Shown here: in pieces, positions 1 through 8,308 of the stretch
Layout of the letters: every line of letters starts with the position of its first letter
Position numbering within the stretch: the stretch's first letter is position 1
IMG/VR virus record: IMGVR_UViG_3300020601_001305
Location: 1 to 27,519 of that record
Length of the DNA stretch: 27,519 nt
Strand: one strand, 5' to 3'
Source: a virus
Position numbers and translations under genes: made by a program
Notes under the pieces: generated by a model
Database searches by the model: none
What the model saw: the letters and a program-made list of their open reading frames with translations, nothing else
Told to the model about the DNA's origin: nothing

Positions 1-267
1 GTTCTCCTTTATCTGTTCTACACGTAAACTAAAATTTGTATTTCTTTCTTTTGTCATACAAATTTTACAAGCTTCAGGCCAAAGATTTTGGGTAAAAATT
101 TTTTTTTGCTCTGCTTGCCAACGTCTTAATTTTTCTATACTTTTAAATCTATAATCAGTTGTCCAACAACAACCGTAAAAAGTACCATCTACTTCTATGT
201 TGACTTCATAATCTAGTACTGGACACCCTTGAGATACCGGAGGAATTGTATACGTTTTTTTTATCAT
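1..267 (-). CDS. Radical SAM protein, N-terminal twitch type (partial, 3' end beyond window)
   Basis: Only the first 89 residues are inside the window; the gene continues past the left edge. The ATG at 267 overlaps the stop of the upstream gene (ATGA), so translation is probably coupled. Visible cysteines are C15, the pair C33-C34, and C67-x2-C70. This C...CC...CxxC pattern matches residues 5-69 of the class A protein at 2955-4082 and residues 8-68 of the one at 14317-15582. In those proteins it is followed by the CxxxCxxC radical SAM core. Seen: the N-terminal Cys domain. Inferred: a radical SAM core follows outside the window. It is the last visible gene of the leftward operon that starts at 9617. 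A lone SPASM-like protein without a radical SAM core cannot be excluded from this fragment. Confidence 0.7.
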   Translation of the reverse strand, partial: MIKKTYTIPPVSQGCPVLDYEVNIEVDGTFYGCCWTTDYRFKSIEKLRRWQAEQKKIFTQNLWPEACKICMTKERNTNFSLRVEQIKEN

Positions 268-1361
268 TCTACATACCTATTTTTTGTCATCTTTACTGTG
301 TTAGTATTTAAGTTTGTAGATATGTGTTTGTTTTCCCAACGCTGACGTCTACTTTTTATACATGTATTTGTACAAATAGGATTACAGTCTGTGGGCAAGT
401 TGCCTCCATGGTTTCTATTTGTCCAGCTTGATGTCAAATCATTAGAGAAAAATTTTCCATTTACAATATCATTTATTTCATTATAATATGCGTTATTCCA
501 ATTTTTACCATAAGCATTTTCATACCTAGCTGTATGCTCTGGAAAATGTACAACTTGATAGCGTACATTGTATAAGAAACAGCAAGGAAAAATTTCTCCT
601 GTGTGGGCTACAAAATATGCTTTTTCGTCATTTGAGGTTTTACAATAGATGTCTCCATTGTGATATTTTTCATCGCTCATACTGTGGACATATCTATCCC
701 AATTCCATTGTGACCGTTTCTTTTCTAATTCTGTTCTTTCATATAACTTATCTAGCTCTCTATTGTCCAAGCAGGTATCAGGGCGTTCTTTGAATCTTGT
801 GAATCCAATTTGTTTAGCAAGATCTTTGGCTTCTTCAATTTGATGCTCATTCCAAGGAAAAACAACCCACTGCCATTGTGGACGGCCTCCGGCTTTGACA
901 AACGCTTTTGCGTTTTCCATAATCTTGTCAAAGTCTGTTCCTCTACGATATATTGGGTTAGTGTCCTTTAAACCATCAACACTGAAGTTCAATGTATACC
1001 TACTGCCTTGTAGTATTGTTGCCATTTCGGCCCAGTACTCTGGTTTACGCAAACTACCGTTTGTGTGTATAACTATACTCTTATCAGTATTATACACTAT
1101 GTGACGTAGCATGTCAAGAAAGTCAGGATGCATAGGCGGATCGTCAATACTACCACAAAACTGTATTTCTTCTATATCTTTGAAAAAATCAGCATCAACA
1201 ATTTTTTTGAAAATATCAATGTGTAAAAAAATGTTTTTTTTAATAACAGGATTTAGTTTTAGTTCATCAAGTGGATCAGCACGACTACACCCAATACAAT
1301 TGGCATTACAATTACTACTAATTTCAAATTGTAATACTTTTGGTTTATCTAAATAGTGCAT
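264..1361 (-). CDS. Radical SAM protein, class B (C-terminal SPASM-like)
   Basis: A 365-aa protein with the radical SAM [4Fe-4S] motif C18-x3-C22-x2-C25 near the N-terminus. The usual GGEP loop is replaced by CGSIDDP at about residues 69-75. A TNG strand and an SVDGL segment followed by YRRG fit the partial TIM barrel. A C-terminal Cys region holds a CC pair after a GEIFP stretch and CxxxCxxxC at about residues 326-334, which suggests one or two auxiliary Fe-S clusters. It is paralogous to the genes at 5094, 6113 and 18394 (shared AGG, hQ.eeA and GF..F blocks). It overlaps the upstream class C gene by 13 bases and the downstream gene by 4. Reaction and substrate are unknown; peptide or sugar radical chemistry is the family norm. 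Confidence 0.9.
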   Translation of the reverse strand: MHYLDKPKVLQFEISSNCNANCIGCSRADPLDELKLNPVIKKNIFLHIDIFKKIVDADFFKDIEEIQFCGSIDDPPMHPDFLDMLRHIVYNTDKSIVIHTNGSLRKPEYWAEMATILQGSRYTLNFSVDGLKDTNPIYRRGTDFDKIMENAKAFVKAGGRPQWQWVVFPWNEHQIEEAKDLAKQIGFTRFKERPDTCLDNRELDKLYERTELEKKRSQWNWDRYVHSMSDEKYHNGDIYCKTSNDEKAYFVAHTGEIFPCCFLYNVRYQVVHFPEHTARYENAYGKNWNNAYYNEINDIVNGKFFSNDLTSSWTNRNHGGNLPTDCNPICTNTCIKSRRQRWENKHISTNLNTNTVKMTKNRYVE

Positions 1362-2296
1362 TTGTCAATCTCAATATCACTTCCACAAGTACATTCTTTG
1401 TAAGCACAAATAATTGGTTCATTTAAAAGATTTACTTTTTCTGGTGATGTTTTTATATTGCCCATACTTACCTTATTGTTACAAGCATTAGCAGGAACAA
1501 CATCACCGTTTGCTTTTATAACTACTAAATCTCTGCCAATATTACATGCCCATCCTTCGAAACGGTTTTTACCTGCTTGTATTAAATCATGATTGTTTTC
1601 TTGTGTAATAGAACCGTCGTCATAATAACAGTTGATGCCTAAACTGGTTTTGTTGCGTTTTGTGCTGGGCCTATTAGCAGTGCTGCGATGTGCTTCAGCC
1701 ATCCACTGTCTTTGCTCATCAGTGTAGGGCATCCAGTCTCGCTGTCCAAATTCAATTTGTAGCTTTTTTATCTGTATGGGCACCACAGTGTTGTCTCGCA
1801 GTTTTTCGTATATACCAACACACTTGTCCCACGCATTGATATCCATTAGCATTTGAATGTTGGTTTGACAATCCTGTTGTATTGTATTCACAACTTCAAT
1901 GGTGTGATCTACATCAGCTTCTTGATGGTGATAGCTAATGCTTACTTTATCCAAGTATGGCTTGGTTCTGTTCCACCATTTGATTGTTCTACTGCCGTTG
2001 GTTAGAATGTTTACTACACTATTAGGATCAACTGACTTAATGATTTCACTGAGCTTTGTAAAGTTCTTCCACACTGTAGGCTCGCCGCCTAGTATAGTAT
2101 ATATTCTATGATCATGTGTGCTTTGTTCTGTGATACGCCGTACTACAGTTTCACACTGTTCAATATCAGGCCAATACAAATCGCCACCATTGCTGTCCGG
2201 TGTACAGTATGTACATTTGAAATTACACACATTGCTGAGTATCCAGTCTACTACCAGTATGTTGTTTCTTGTTTTTATTTTGTATAAGTTTGCCAT
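1349..2296 (-). CDS. Radical SAM protein, class C (short, C-terminal Cys cluster)
   Basis: A 315-aa protein with C24-x3-C28-x2-C31 and a canonical LGGEPTVW at about residues 69-76, where the GGEP loop binds the SAM amino group in this superfamily. An LTNG strand follows. The strand that usually reads SxDG instead reads ISYHH, a feature shared with the other class C and D proteins here. The C-terminus has CNIGRD, an ANGDVVPANAC stretch and a dense C...CxC...C tail, probably ligating an auxiliary Fe-S cluster. It is paralogous to 15560-16504, 16492-17388 and 22353-23261. It overlaps the cytidylyltransferase upstream by 22 bases and the class B gene downstream by 13, within the leftward operon. 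Substrate unknown. Confidence 0.9.
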   Translation of the reverse strand: MANLYKIKTRNNILVVDWILSNVCNFKCTYCTPDSNGGDLYWPDIEQCETVVRRITEQSTHDHRIYTILGGEPTVWKNFTKLSEIIKSVDPNSVVNILTNGSRTIKWWNRTKPYLDKVSISYHHQEADVDHTIEVVNTIQQDCQTNIQMLMDINAWDKCVGIYEKLRDNTVVPIQIKKLQIEFGQRDWMPYTDEQRQWMAEAHRSTANRPSTKRNKTSLGINCYYDDGSITQENNHDLIQAGKNRFEGWACNIGRDLVVIKANGDVVPANACNNKVSMGNIKTSPEKVNLLNEPIICAYKECTCGSDIEIDKCTI

Positions 2297-2958
2297 AATA
2301 ATTCAAATCTTTTCCAATCGTCAGGATAATCAATGTCCAAACTTGCCATCCATGATGATTTGTAGAATCCTATTTTACCCGGTAGTCTATTTCCAGTTTG
2401 TACAAAATCTTTGTGCCGACTTACAAACACTGCTGAATTTATTTCGTACACAGATTCTAGTGTTTGTGTCAACGGCCAATATCCTACAGCATTAGGATCG
2501 TAATTCAATGGCTCTCCATCTTTCCATAAAAAATTTTTAATTTCATTTGCTGTCGCTACACTATCGTATTCAGAGTCAGCGTAAAATTCTAACAAGTCGT
2601 CAATGTCATGTTCAGTAAAGAACGGTGCTGTAGCAAAAACCATTGCTATGTTATCTGCTGGTATGTTTGTTACTTGTTGAGACAGATGTTTTACCCACAC
2701 ATCTCCCGGACAAGTACCGGCATACTGTGTATCTCTTTTGTGTAAATGTACTTTTTTATCTCCAGGAAGTTTTGAAACTATATCTAAAACTTCGTTACTT
2801 TCACTACTAACAAATATTTCTGAGATGTGTTGACTTTTTTGTAATTGTTCTATTTTTATTTCGGTAATTCCATAAAGATACTTTCCCACTGGACGCAGAT
2901 TCTTGCGTGGCACTCTTTCGCTGTTTCCTTTTATAGGTAGTATAGCAAGTGTGTTCAT
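2275..2958 (-). CDS. Acylneuraminate (CMP-sugar) cytidylyltransferase-like protein
   Basis: About 227 aa, resembling the NeuA/KdsB nucleotidyltransferase group that activates nonulosonic acids with CTP. The N-terminus carries the nucleotide-binding signature LPIKGNSERVPRKN, close to the family IPARGGSkriPrKN. Later blocks also fit: ATAPF, a DSV strand, and the C-terminal LDIDYPDDW, matching the family aIDIDypeD. Length is normal. I place the start at ATG 2958, which forms an ATGA overlap with the stop of the upstream radical SAM gene; an in-frame ATG 18 bases further upstream is possible but would begin inside that gene. It lies between class A and class C radical SAM genes, tying the operon to a charged sugar. 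The exact sugar cannot be told; the gene symbol is left empty for that reason. Confidence 0.85.
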   Translation of the reverse strand: MNTLAILPIKGNSERVPRKNLRPVGKYLYGITEIKIEQLQKSQHISEIFVSSESNEVLDIVSKLPGDKKVHLHKRDTQYAGTCPGDVWVKHLSQQVTNIPADNIAMVFATAPFFTEHDIDDLLEFYADSEYDSVATANEIKNFLWKDGEPLNYDPNAVGYWPLTQTLESVYEINSAVFVSRHKDFVQTGNRLPGKIGFYKSSWMASLDIDYPDDWKRFELLWQTYTK

Positions 2959-4082
2959 AATAATTCTTCTGCCCATGGATATGCTGCTAAAAACTCTACA
3001 TTACATCTATAGTCCCAAATGTCCTTGCTGTAATGTTGTAGTAGACTGCGTTCAGTTGTACTTATTTGTCTGTGTTCGTACATGGTTTTAGTCTGGAATG
3101 TTCTCCAATTAGTATTCACATCAATAAATTCTACAGCAGCAAATTGTTTGTAAAATTCTGTTCTAGCATCTAGCGGAATCAATCTAAAGTCCAAGAAACT
3201 AGGATAGTCAACTTCATTATAACTTACTCTTGCTTGGGGAAACTGATTAGCCCAAGCAAAAAACTCTGGCATGTTGTGATATGTAAGCATACTCACAGCA
3301 GGTGTAAGTCCTACCATACAACGGCTGTTGTACATTCTAACAAAATTGCGTTCAATGGTTTGCCAACGAGCAGGGTACCGCTGATACTCCAATGCTGCTC
3401 CTACAGCGTCAATACTACACATTAGCTCTACATGCCGAAACTTTTCTAATGTTTGTAATATGCGAGTTTTGGCACTGGTACAGTTGGTTATGAATTCTAT
3501 TTCAAGATCAGTTTTGCCTCGCTCTACCAACTTGTACAAAAATTCTTCTACTTCCGGCATGATAAAAGGCTCACCGCCAGCAAATCTCAGCGTTTGTAAG
3601 TCTGGTAAATCCAGCACTAAATCCAGCAAGCGTCCTACATCTGTGTCCACGGTGCTGGGTATGCTACGAAGCAAGTCATTGTCCACACCATTAGCTTTTA
3701 ATTCCAGTGCTAGGTTTGCTATTTGGTCACTGAAACCTCCGCTACACATTTTACACTGTAAATTACACTTGTTGCTGAGTCTTAGATCCAAGTGTCTTAT
3801 GCTTTGATCAGTGCTGCCGTACTGTTGATTAACTCTGTGGCGTTTGCTTTCTCTGCCGTTGCGTTCGTTGTGCCAGCAACTTTCACATGCTGTGTTTTCT
3901 ATGCTTGATTCTAAATCTTTGCGTACAGTGTTCAGCCATGAATTTGATTTGTACCAAGCATTCATATCGTCAACTGTGTTCCAGTCTACCCTTATGTCAC
4001 GCTTTTGTATACAGCAATGTCCTACTCTGCCTGTGGTGTCTATATTAAAGCCGTTGTTGGTCAGTGTACAAAATTTATTCAT
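2955..4082 (-). CDS. Radical SAM protein, class A (N-terminal twitch)
   Basis: A 375-aa protein in two parts. Residues 1-75 hold a SPASM/twitch-like Cys set (C5, C23-C24, C66-x2-C69). The radical SAM core then begins, with C106-x3-C110-x2-C113, FAGGEPF at about 168-173, an FITN strand and an SIDAVG segment. Placing the auxiliary-cluster domain before the core is the arrangement of the N-terminal-twitch radical SAM family; most SPASM proteins have it at the C-terminus. No C-terminal Cys cluster is seen. The stop overlaps the ATG of the cytidylyltransferase, and the start overlaps the upstream gene by 8 bases. Paralogues in this window are at 14317, 23258 and the left edge. Substrate unknown. 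Confidence 0.9.
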   Translation of the reverse strand: MNKFCTLTNNGFNIDTTGRVGHCCIQKRDIRVDWNTVDDMNAWYKSNSWLNTVRKDLESSIENTACESCWHNERNGRESKRHRVNQQYGSTDQSIRHLDLRLSNKCNLQCKMCSGGFSDQIANLALELKANGVDNDLLRSIPSTVDTDVGRLLDLVLDLPDLQTLRFAGGEPFIMPEVEEFLYKLVERGKTDLEIEFITNCTSAKTRILQTLEKFRHVELMCSIDAVGAALEYQRYPARWQTIERNFVRMYNSRCMVGLTPAVSMLTYHNMPEFFAWANQFPQARVSYNEVDYPSFLDFRLIPLDARTEFYKQFAAVEFIDVNTNWRTFQTKTMYEHRQISTTERSLLQHYSKDIWDYRCNVEFLAAYPWAEELL

Positions 4083-5097
4083 AACTGCCCTCTAGCCACA
4101 AATCGTTATTCAGTAGTTTTTGATATATTGGCTCAAGATCTACTTCTATTGAGGTTCTATCTTTTCGAAAGTTTTGTTGTTTTACTCTACATTTATCAAA
4201 CACTGTACCAATATCGTCTGTTTTATTAATTTCAACACTTGGTCTTATAATTTCTGCGTTCCAACAATTGTGATTGTTTATAAATTCCAACTTTTTTCCA
4301 AACTTTAAAAACAATAAATTTTGAAATTTAATTTGATTGTCGCCTATTAAGTCGTATAAAGCAAGTTTATCTTTTGTAAACAAATCAAAAAAAGTTTTTT
4401 CAACATCAGGAAACCATTGTGATATAATATTTTGTTTATGAACATACAGATAATCTGCTATCAACGGCTTACTAAATCTTACACTTAATATATGAGACAT
4501 AACTTGTGTACTAATATTTTCTAAATCGTTAGCACTATAATTTATAATATCTAAACATCTTTGTAAATCACCAGACTGAAAATAAAATAAACAATCTGGT
4601 CTTGTTTGTAAAATTAAATCATATTCGCTGTCTATTAAACTATAACCTCTTGCTGCTCCCCAGTGCTGTGACATAAAATGTAATGCATGTAATCTACGTT
4701 TATAATCAAATTTTTTTGAAGATCCGCCATATAGAAGATTAGGAGCATGTGTATCAATATTTAAAATATTTTTAAAAGTTTTGTCTTTGGCATTTTCTTT
4801 TATTATATTATTAACAGTATTCAAAAATTTACTAGTTCCCTCAATAATATATTTTTTTGGCTTCCAATATTTTAAATAATTTTCATGTATGTAATTTAAA
4901 TCTTGAATTTCAACATCATATAGATTTTGTGGCCTGTTCTTTGCATCTGTAGCATCGCATATCGTTTCTGTGTTTGTGGTATGAATAAAAACATCAAATT
5001 GGTGTTGCGGATTTTCGTCAACAACAAAGCGTTGAAATAAGTCTGATCCTAGTTTAGCACATCTAGCTTGACCTCTTAACACTACAGCAATTTTCAT
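4075..5097 (-). CDS. Putative glycosyltransferase-like protein
   Basis: A 340-aa protein without a firmly recognised domain. It opens with MKIAVVLRGQAR, the kind of first strand seen in a group of viral and bacterial glycosyltransferase-like proteins that begin MKIAv.lsGq.R. A later block, YDLILQTRPDCLFYF (around residues 150-175), resembles the RPD segment of that group. No signal peptide or membrane segment is visible; it looks cytoplasmic. It overlaps the radical SAM genes on both sides (8 bases downstream, ATGA 4 bases upstream), and a CMP-sugar synthetase gene is close by. Sugar transfer is therefore plausible but rests on weak motifs and context. The middle of the protein, rich in Lys, Asn and Ile, gives no clue. 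Confidence 0.6.
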   Translation of the reverse strand: MKIAVVLRGQARCAKLGSDLFQRFVVDENPQHQFDVFIHTTNTETICDATDAKNRPQNLYDVEIQDLNYIHENYLKYWKPKKYIIEGTSKFLNTVNNIIKENAKDKTFKNILNIDTHAPNLLYGGSSKKFDYKRRLHALHFMSQHWGAARGYSLIDSEYDLILQTRPDCLFYFQSGDLQRCLDIINYSANDLENISTQVMSHILSVRFSKPLIADYLYVHKQNIISQWFPDVEKTFFDLFTKDKLALYDLIGDNQIKFQNLLFLKFGKKLEFINNHNCWNAEIIRPSVEINKTDDIGTVFDKCRVKQQNFRKDRTSIEVDLEPIYQKLLNNDLWLEGSYE

Positions 5098-6116
5098 GAT
5101 ATCACCGTGTTATATATTGGAGCAGGTTTTTCTTTGCCGCCGCAACGATTACATATATCTATGCTTTCACGCTGCCATGCTAAATGTAAATCATTGGCAA
5201 ATTCTTGTGTTAATGTACGCAAGTTGGCATTTCTTATATGATTGTTTTTATACTTTGAATAATTAAAGTTTGTTCTTAGATCAAGTTGTCTACCACTGAT
5301 ATAACAGCATGGCCAAATATTGCCCCAAGGATCGATTTGTAGCATGCCTTCCTCAGCATAAGGACAAGCAAAACTTCCTACAGGTTGTACAGCATTAGTC
5401 GGAGGTGTTGCTACATGAGAACGGAATGTATCACGTCTAGCATATTTTTCACTGAATGTTTTTGTATCAGGGCCAGATAACTTTTGCTGTGGAAAATCTT
5501 TGTAGGCTTTCATGTCAACCTCTGATCGATTGCGATTGGTTTGAAAGGCCATACAACCTACAGATTCGGCAAAATTGCTAATAGCATCTATGTCATTTTT
5601 GTTGTAATCAAATACAATACACTTCCATATACTGTTGCCGCCAGCATTGTTAAACGCACGTAGGTTGTCTATGCGTTTTTTCCAGTCAATGCCACGCCTA
5701 TACACATCATGATTATGTTTAAGTCCGTCAATACCCCATTTTATATCATGTTTAGCAAACCGTTGTAATACCACAGCAAGGTCATGCCAAAATTTTGTAT
5801 TACGTGCGCCGCCGTTGGTATTCAAATTCAAATATACATCTGTTTTGACTTCAGCTAATATTTCTATCATTTCAATAAAATTTGGATTCATACTGAAGTC
5901 ACCAAAATTACCATTGAAAATAATTTCTTGAACATTTTGTAAATTGTCTTTGGTGATAAAACTACGCCAATCTTCAACACTGATATGATTTAGTTTTAGA
6001 TTAGGATGATTTTCGCCGCCGTCGATGTTTCTATCACATGCTCCGCAATAAGCATTACAATAACTTGTACAATCTATTTCTATTTTTTTAATTGTATCAA
6101 ACTGATAAAGATTCAC
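5094..6116 (-). CDS. Radical SAM protein, class B (C-terminal SPASM-like)
   Basis: A 340-aa protein with C20-x3-C24-x2-C27 followed by DRNIDGGENHPN, the class B signature. The GGEP position reads FNGNFGDF, another GNxGD variant. Then come a NTNGG strand, WGIDGLKHN, YRRG, an AGGNSIWK block, and a C-terminal SPASM-like region with ACPYAEEG, GNIWPCCY and CNRCGG near the end. The start codon is GTG (6116), overlapping the upstream stop as GTGA; no better ATG is seen before the first Cys motif. It sits directly after its paralogue at 6113-7192, which suggests a tandem duplication. Substrate unknown. Confidence 0.9.
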   Translation of the reverse strand: MNLYQFDTIKKIEIDCTSYCNAYCGACDRNIDGGENHPNLKLNHISVEDWRSFITKDNLQNVQEIIFNGNFGDFSMNPNFIEMIEILAEVKTDVYLNLNTNGGARNTKFWHDLAVVLQRFAKHDIKWGIDGLKHNHDVYRRGIDWKKRIDNLRAFNNAGGNSIWKCIVFDYNKNDIDAISNFAESVGCMAFQTNRNRSEVDMKAYKDFPQQKLSGPDTKTFSEKYARRDTFRSHVATPPTNAVQPVGSFACPYAEEGMLQIDPWGNIWPCCYISGRQLDLRTNFNYSKYKNNHIRNANLRTLTQEFANDLHLAWQRESIDICNRCGGKEKPAPIYNTVIS

Positions 6117-7192
6117 TTAAATTGTTCTCCAAAAGGATCAAATTCTTTGCCGCATTTCATTGAACAAACTTTTAGTTTTCCGTTTCCACAGCTAGGTTGA
6201 TTCCAACTATCTTCAATTTCGTCAAATAGTCCTGTATCAAAAACTGCTTTGAGTCCATGTTTTTTAGCACTAATTGCGTCTTTGCCGCCAGAACGTTCAA
6301 TAAAATCCCATACTTGTTCTACCATAGGATTTTTATGCCACCATTTGTACATACGTCCAGCAGTCCAACAACATGGCATAGCAAGCCCTTCTGCTGTAAT
6401 AAACAAACTACCTTCCTCTTTTACTTTACAATTGACTGGAACTACATCATAGTAAGCATCCATCGATCCGTATTTTTGTATAAGCACATCTTGTTTGCTT
6501 AATGCTTTATTTTGATACTTTTTTTCTGGCTTTTTAAGTTCTGTTGTTTTTTCGCCTTTGCGATTGACTGCTTGGTGTGATTCTTTATTTTCGCTTTTTG
6601 CTGTTACAAATCTTCCAGTCTTTTTTGCTTGAAATCTTTCAAAGCCCATTAGTTTGCTTATTTCTTCTGCTTCTTCAACTTGATGTTGATTGTGTTCAAA
6701 TATTAGAAAGTCCCATCTTGCTCTACCTCCAGCAGCAATAAAACTTTTCATAGCTCTTTCTACGTTGTCCCAAACAACACCCTGCCTGTATAAGTGATTA
6801 GTATCCCTAAGACCATCCACGCTAAAAATAACAGTACCCATCCTGCCGTAGATTTTGGCCAATTCAGCCCACCATGCTTCATCTCTTGCTCCTGCGTTTG
6901 TATTCATGCTGAGCCACATATCTTTGTTGTGTTCTCTAAAATATTTAAAAATTTCTAGCGTATCTTTAGCAACAATAGGATCTCCTAAATTGCCGCACAT
7001 GTACATTGTTTTTAGTTGAGCAATAAACTCTGGCTCAAAGATGCGCTTACAATCTTCTAAGGTTAGTTCACTTAAATCAATATGCGGATTTATATCTCCA
7101 CCGTTTTGGTTCCTATCACACATAGGACAACTTGCTTGACAGTTCTGTGTGTTTTCTAAATGAATAACACGTACATCTTCATACTTATACAT
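6113..7192 (-). CDS. Radical SAM protein, class B (C-terminal SPASM-like)
   Basis: A 359-aa protein with C18-x3-C22-x2-C25 then DRNQNGGDINPH. The SAM-binding loop reads CGNLGDP rather than GGEP. A MNTNAG strand, FSVDGLRDTN, YRQG, AAGGRARW and HNQHQVEEAEE blocks match the other class B proteins. A Lys- and Glu-rich insert lies around residues 195-235. The C-terminus has VNCKVKEEGS, AMPCCW, then SCGNGKLKVCSMKCGKEFD, enough Cys for auxiliary Fe-S clusters. It overlaps the small gene upstream by 8 bases and its tandem paralogue downstream by 4. The Lys-rich insert is absent from the paralogues and may be a binding surface; that is a guess. Confidence 0.9.
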   Translation of the reverse strand: MYKYEDVRVIHLENTQNCQASCPMCDRNQNGGDINPHIDLSELTLEDCKRIFEPEFIAQLKTMYMCGNLGDPIVAKDTLEIFKYFREHNKDMWLSMNTNAGARDEAWWAELAKIYGRMGTVIFSVDGLRDTNHLYRQGVVWDNVERAMKSFIAAGGRARWDFLIFEHNQHQVEEAEEISKLMGFERFQAKKTGRFVTAKSENKESHQAVNRKGEKTTELKKPEKKYQNKALSKQDVLIQKYGSMDAYYDVVPVNCKVKEEGSLFITAEGLAMPCCWTAGRMYKWWHKNPMVEQVWDFIERSGGKDAISAKKHGLKAVFDTGLFDEIEDSWNQPSCGNGKLKVCSMKCGKEFDPFGEQFK

Positions 7193-7409
7193 CGTATACT
7201 AACTTTACATCCTTACCGGGGCCTGCTTTACTAGGCAAATCACCATATTGATCGATATACCAATGTATTACAGCACAATACCAGTTCCAACTATTATGAT
7301 GTGCTGCTTTATTAAACTGCCAAATATTATTATTAGTTGCTTCTATCGTGCTTAATGCTCTAGCACTTTCTAGTTGTAATTCTCTAGTACTTAAAGTTGA
7401 CAAATCCAT
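7185..7409 (-). CDS. Small aromatic-rich hypothetical protein (74 aa)
   Basis: A 74-aa product that I do not recognise. The first 25 residues are Ser, Leu and Glu rich and could form a helix. Residues 30-51 hold four Trp (30, 41, 43, 50), two His at 37-38, Tyr44 and a single Cys45. The C-terminus is Lys, Gly and Pro rich. There is no signal peptide and no membrane segment. It is real by context: it starts exactly at the upstream stop (TAATG, 1-base overlap) and overlaps the next radical SAM gene by 8 bases. It could be a small cofactor-like partner, or a peptide substrate for the neighbouring radical SAM and methyltransferase-like enzymes. No leader/core pattern or known precursor motif supports the latter. 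Confidence 0.75.
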   Translation of the reverse strand: MDLSTLSTRELQLESARALSTIEATNNNIWQFNKAAHHNSWNWYCAVIHWYIDQYGDLPSKAGPGKDVKLVYDV

Positions 7410-8308
7410 TACTTGCGTCCAATCAACATAAATCTTTTATATCCTGGTAGTTGTATTTCGCCTTCGTATAAAATTTCAGATAATTTAAATTTCTTTTTCA
7501 TGGCATCTATACTTGTGACACAGTTAACATGTTCTTTAACATCTAATAAGTTATTGCTTTGAATAGCAACTATAGCATCTATCTTGATATTGTAAAACCA
7601 ACTTTCGTCCATGTGTTCTGAACTAGTGTTTACAATTAAGTCAGGCTCAAATCTTGTGTCAATATTTCTACCGTCGCCTGTAACCAAAGGCACAACACAA
7701 TGATCATTGTAGTGTACTAGATCATTAATATCACTGTTGCTTGCGACCATACGCCACCCTTCAATCTTATCCATGTTAAAAATATGATCGCTAATATCAC
7801 AAGCATCTACGTCAAGATCTATATTTCTAATGTTATCATATTCAATGCCACAAGCATCAAAATACAAAGTAGCTTGCCCCATCCATCCAGCACAAAGCAA
7901 AATATTATCGTATTTGTTAGATATTTTCTTCAGTTCTTTTGCTAACCAAATTTTACTGCTAACTTGTCCTCTGCTAAAGGCATCTTCTAAAAACTTTTGG
8001 TTATAACCTCTGCGTCCATATTTATGAAAGTAATCGAGCAGTGGAACATCTGTAAGTCTTTTGCGCATGATACTAACAGTTTCTACAAAGTCAATTGGGT
8101 TTTCATCCAACAATTTGAAATAAAAATTAAACCTAGGTAATTTTTCATTAGGATCGCCAGAATCTGCTAAACAAAGGTTTTTTACACTATTAGCTTTGTT
8201 ATCACTAAAATATACACTAATAAGTTGATCTACAAATAATTTTGCTACAAAGTCGTCTTCAAAATCAAAATAATCTTGTAAACCGTATAACCAACTAGGT
8301 GGTTTCAT
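7409..8308 (-). CDS. Class I methyltransferase-like protein
   Basis: A 299-aa protein. From about residue 145 it looks like a Rossmann-type SAM-dependent methyltransferase: a strand plus glycine turn (ILLCAGWMGQ), an acidic strand end (NIDLDVD), and a later strand DLIVNTSSEHMDE in the motif IV area. The last third (IQSNN to LIGRK) aligns with the 200-aa protein at 24634-25236, so the two are paralogues. This copy has about 100 extra N-terminal residues with no clear motif. It overlaps the upstream gene by 14 bases. Substrate unknown; O- or N-methylation of a sugar or peptide would fit the neighbourhood. Catalytic residues cannot be assigned, so an inactive fold relative is possible. Confidence 0.7.
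   Translation of the reverse strand: MKPPSWLYGLQDYFDFEDDFVAKLFVDQLISVYFSDNKANSVKNLCLADSGDPNEKLPRFNFYFKLLDENPIDFVETVSIMRKRLTDVPLLDYFHKYGRRGYNQKFLEDAFSRGQVSSKIWLAKELKKISNKYDNILLCAGWMGQATLYFDACGIEYDNIRNIDLDVDACDISDHIFNMDKIEGWRMVASNSDINDLVHYNDHCVVPLVTGDGRNIDTRFEPDLIVNTSSEHMDESWFYNIKIDAIVAIQSNNLLDVKEHVNCVTSIDAMKKKFKLSEILYEGEIQLPGYKRFMLIGRK

Noticed and set aside
3460-3807. Long open frames on the strand opposite to radical SAM genes (for example 3460-3807, 15934-16251, 21770-22114)
   Set aside because: They are antisense shadows of strongly supported genes, with no motif, ribosome binding site or promoter of their own.
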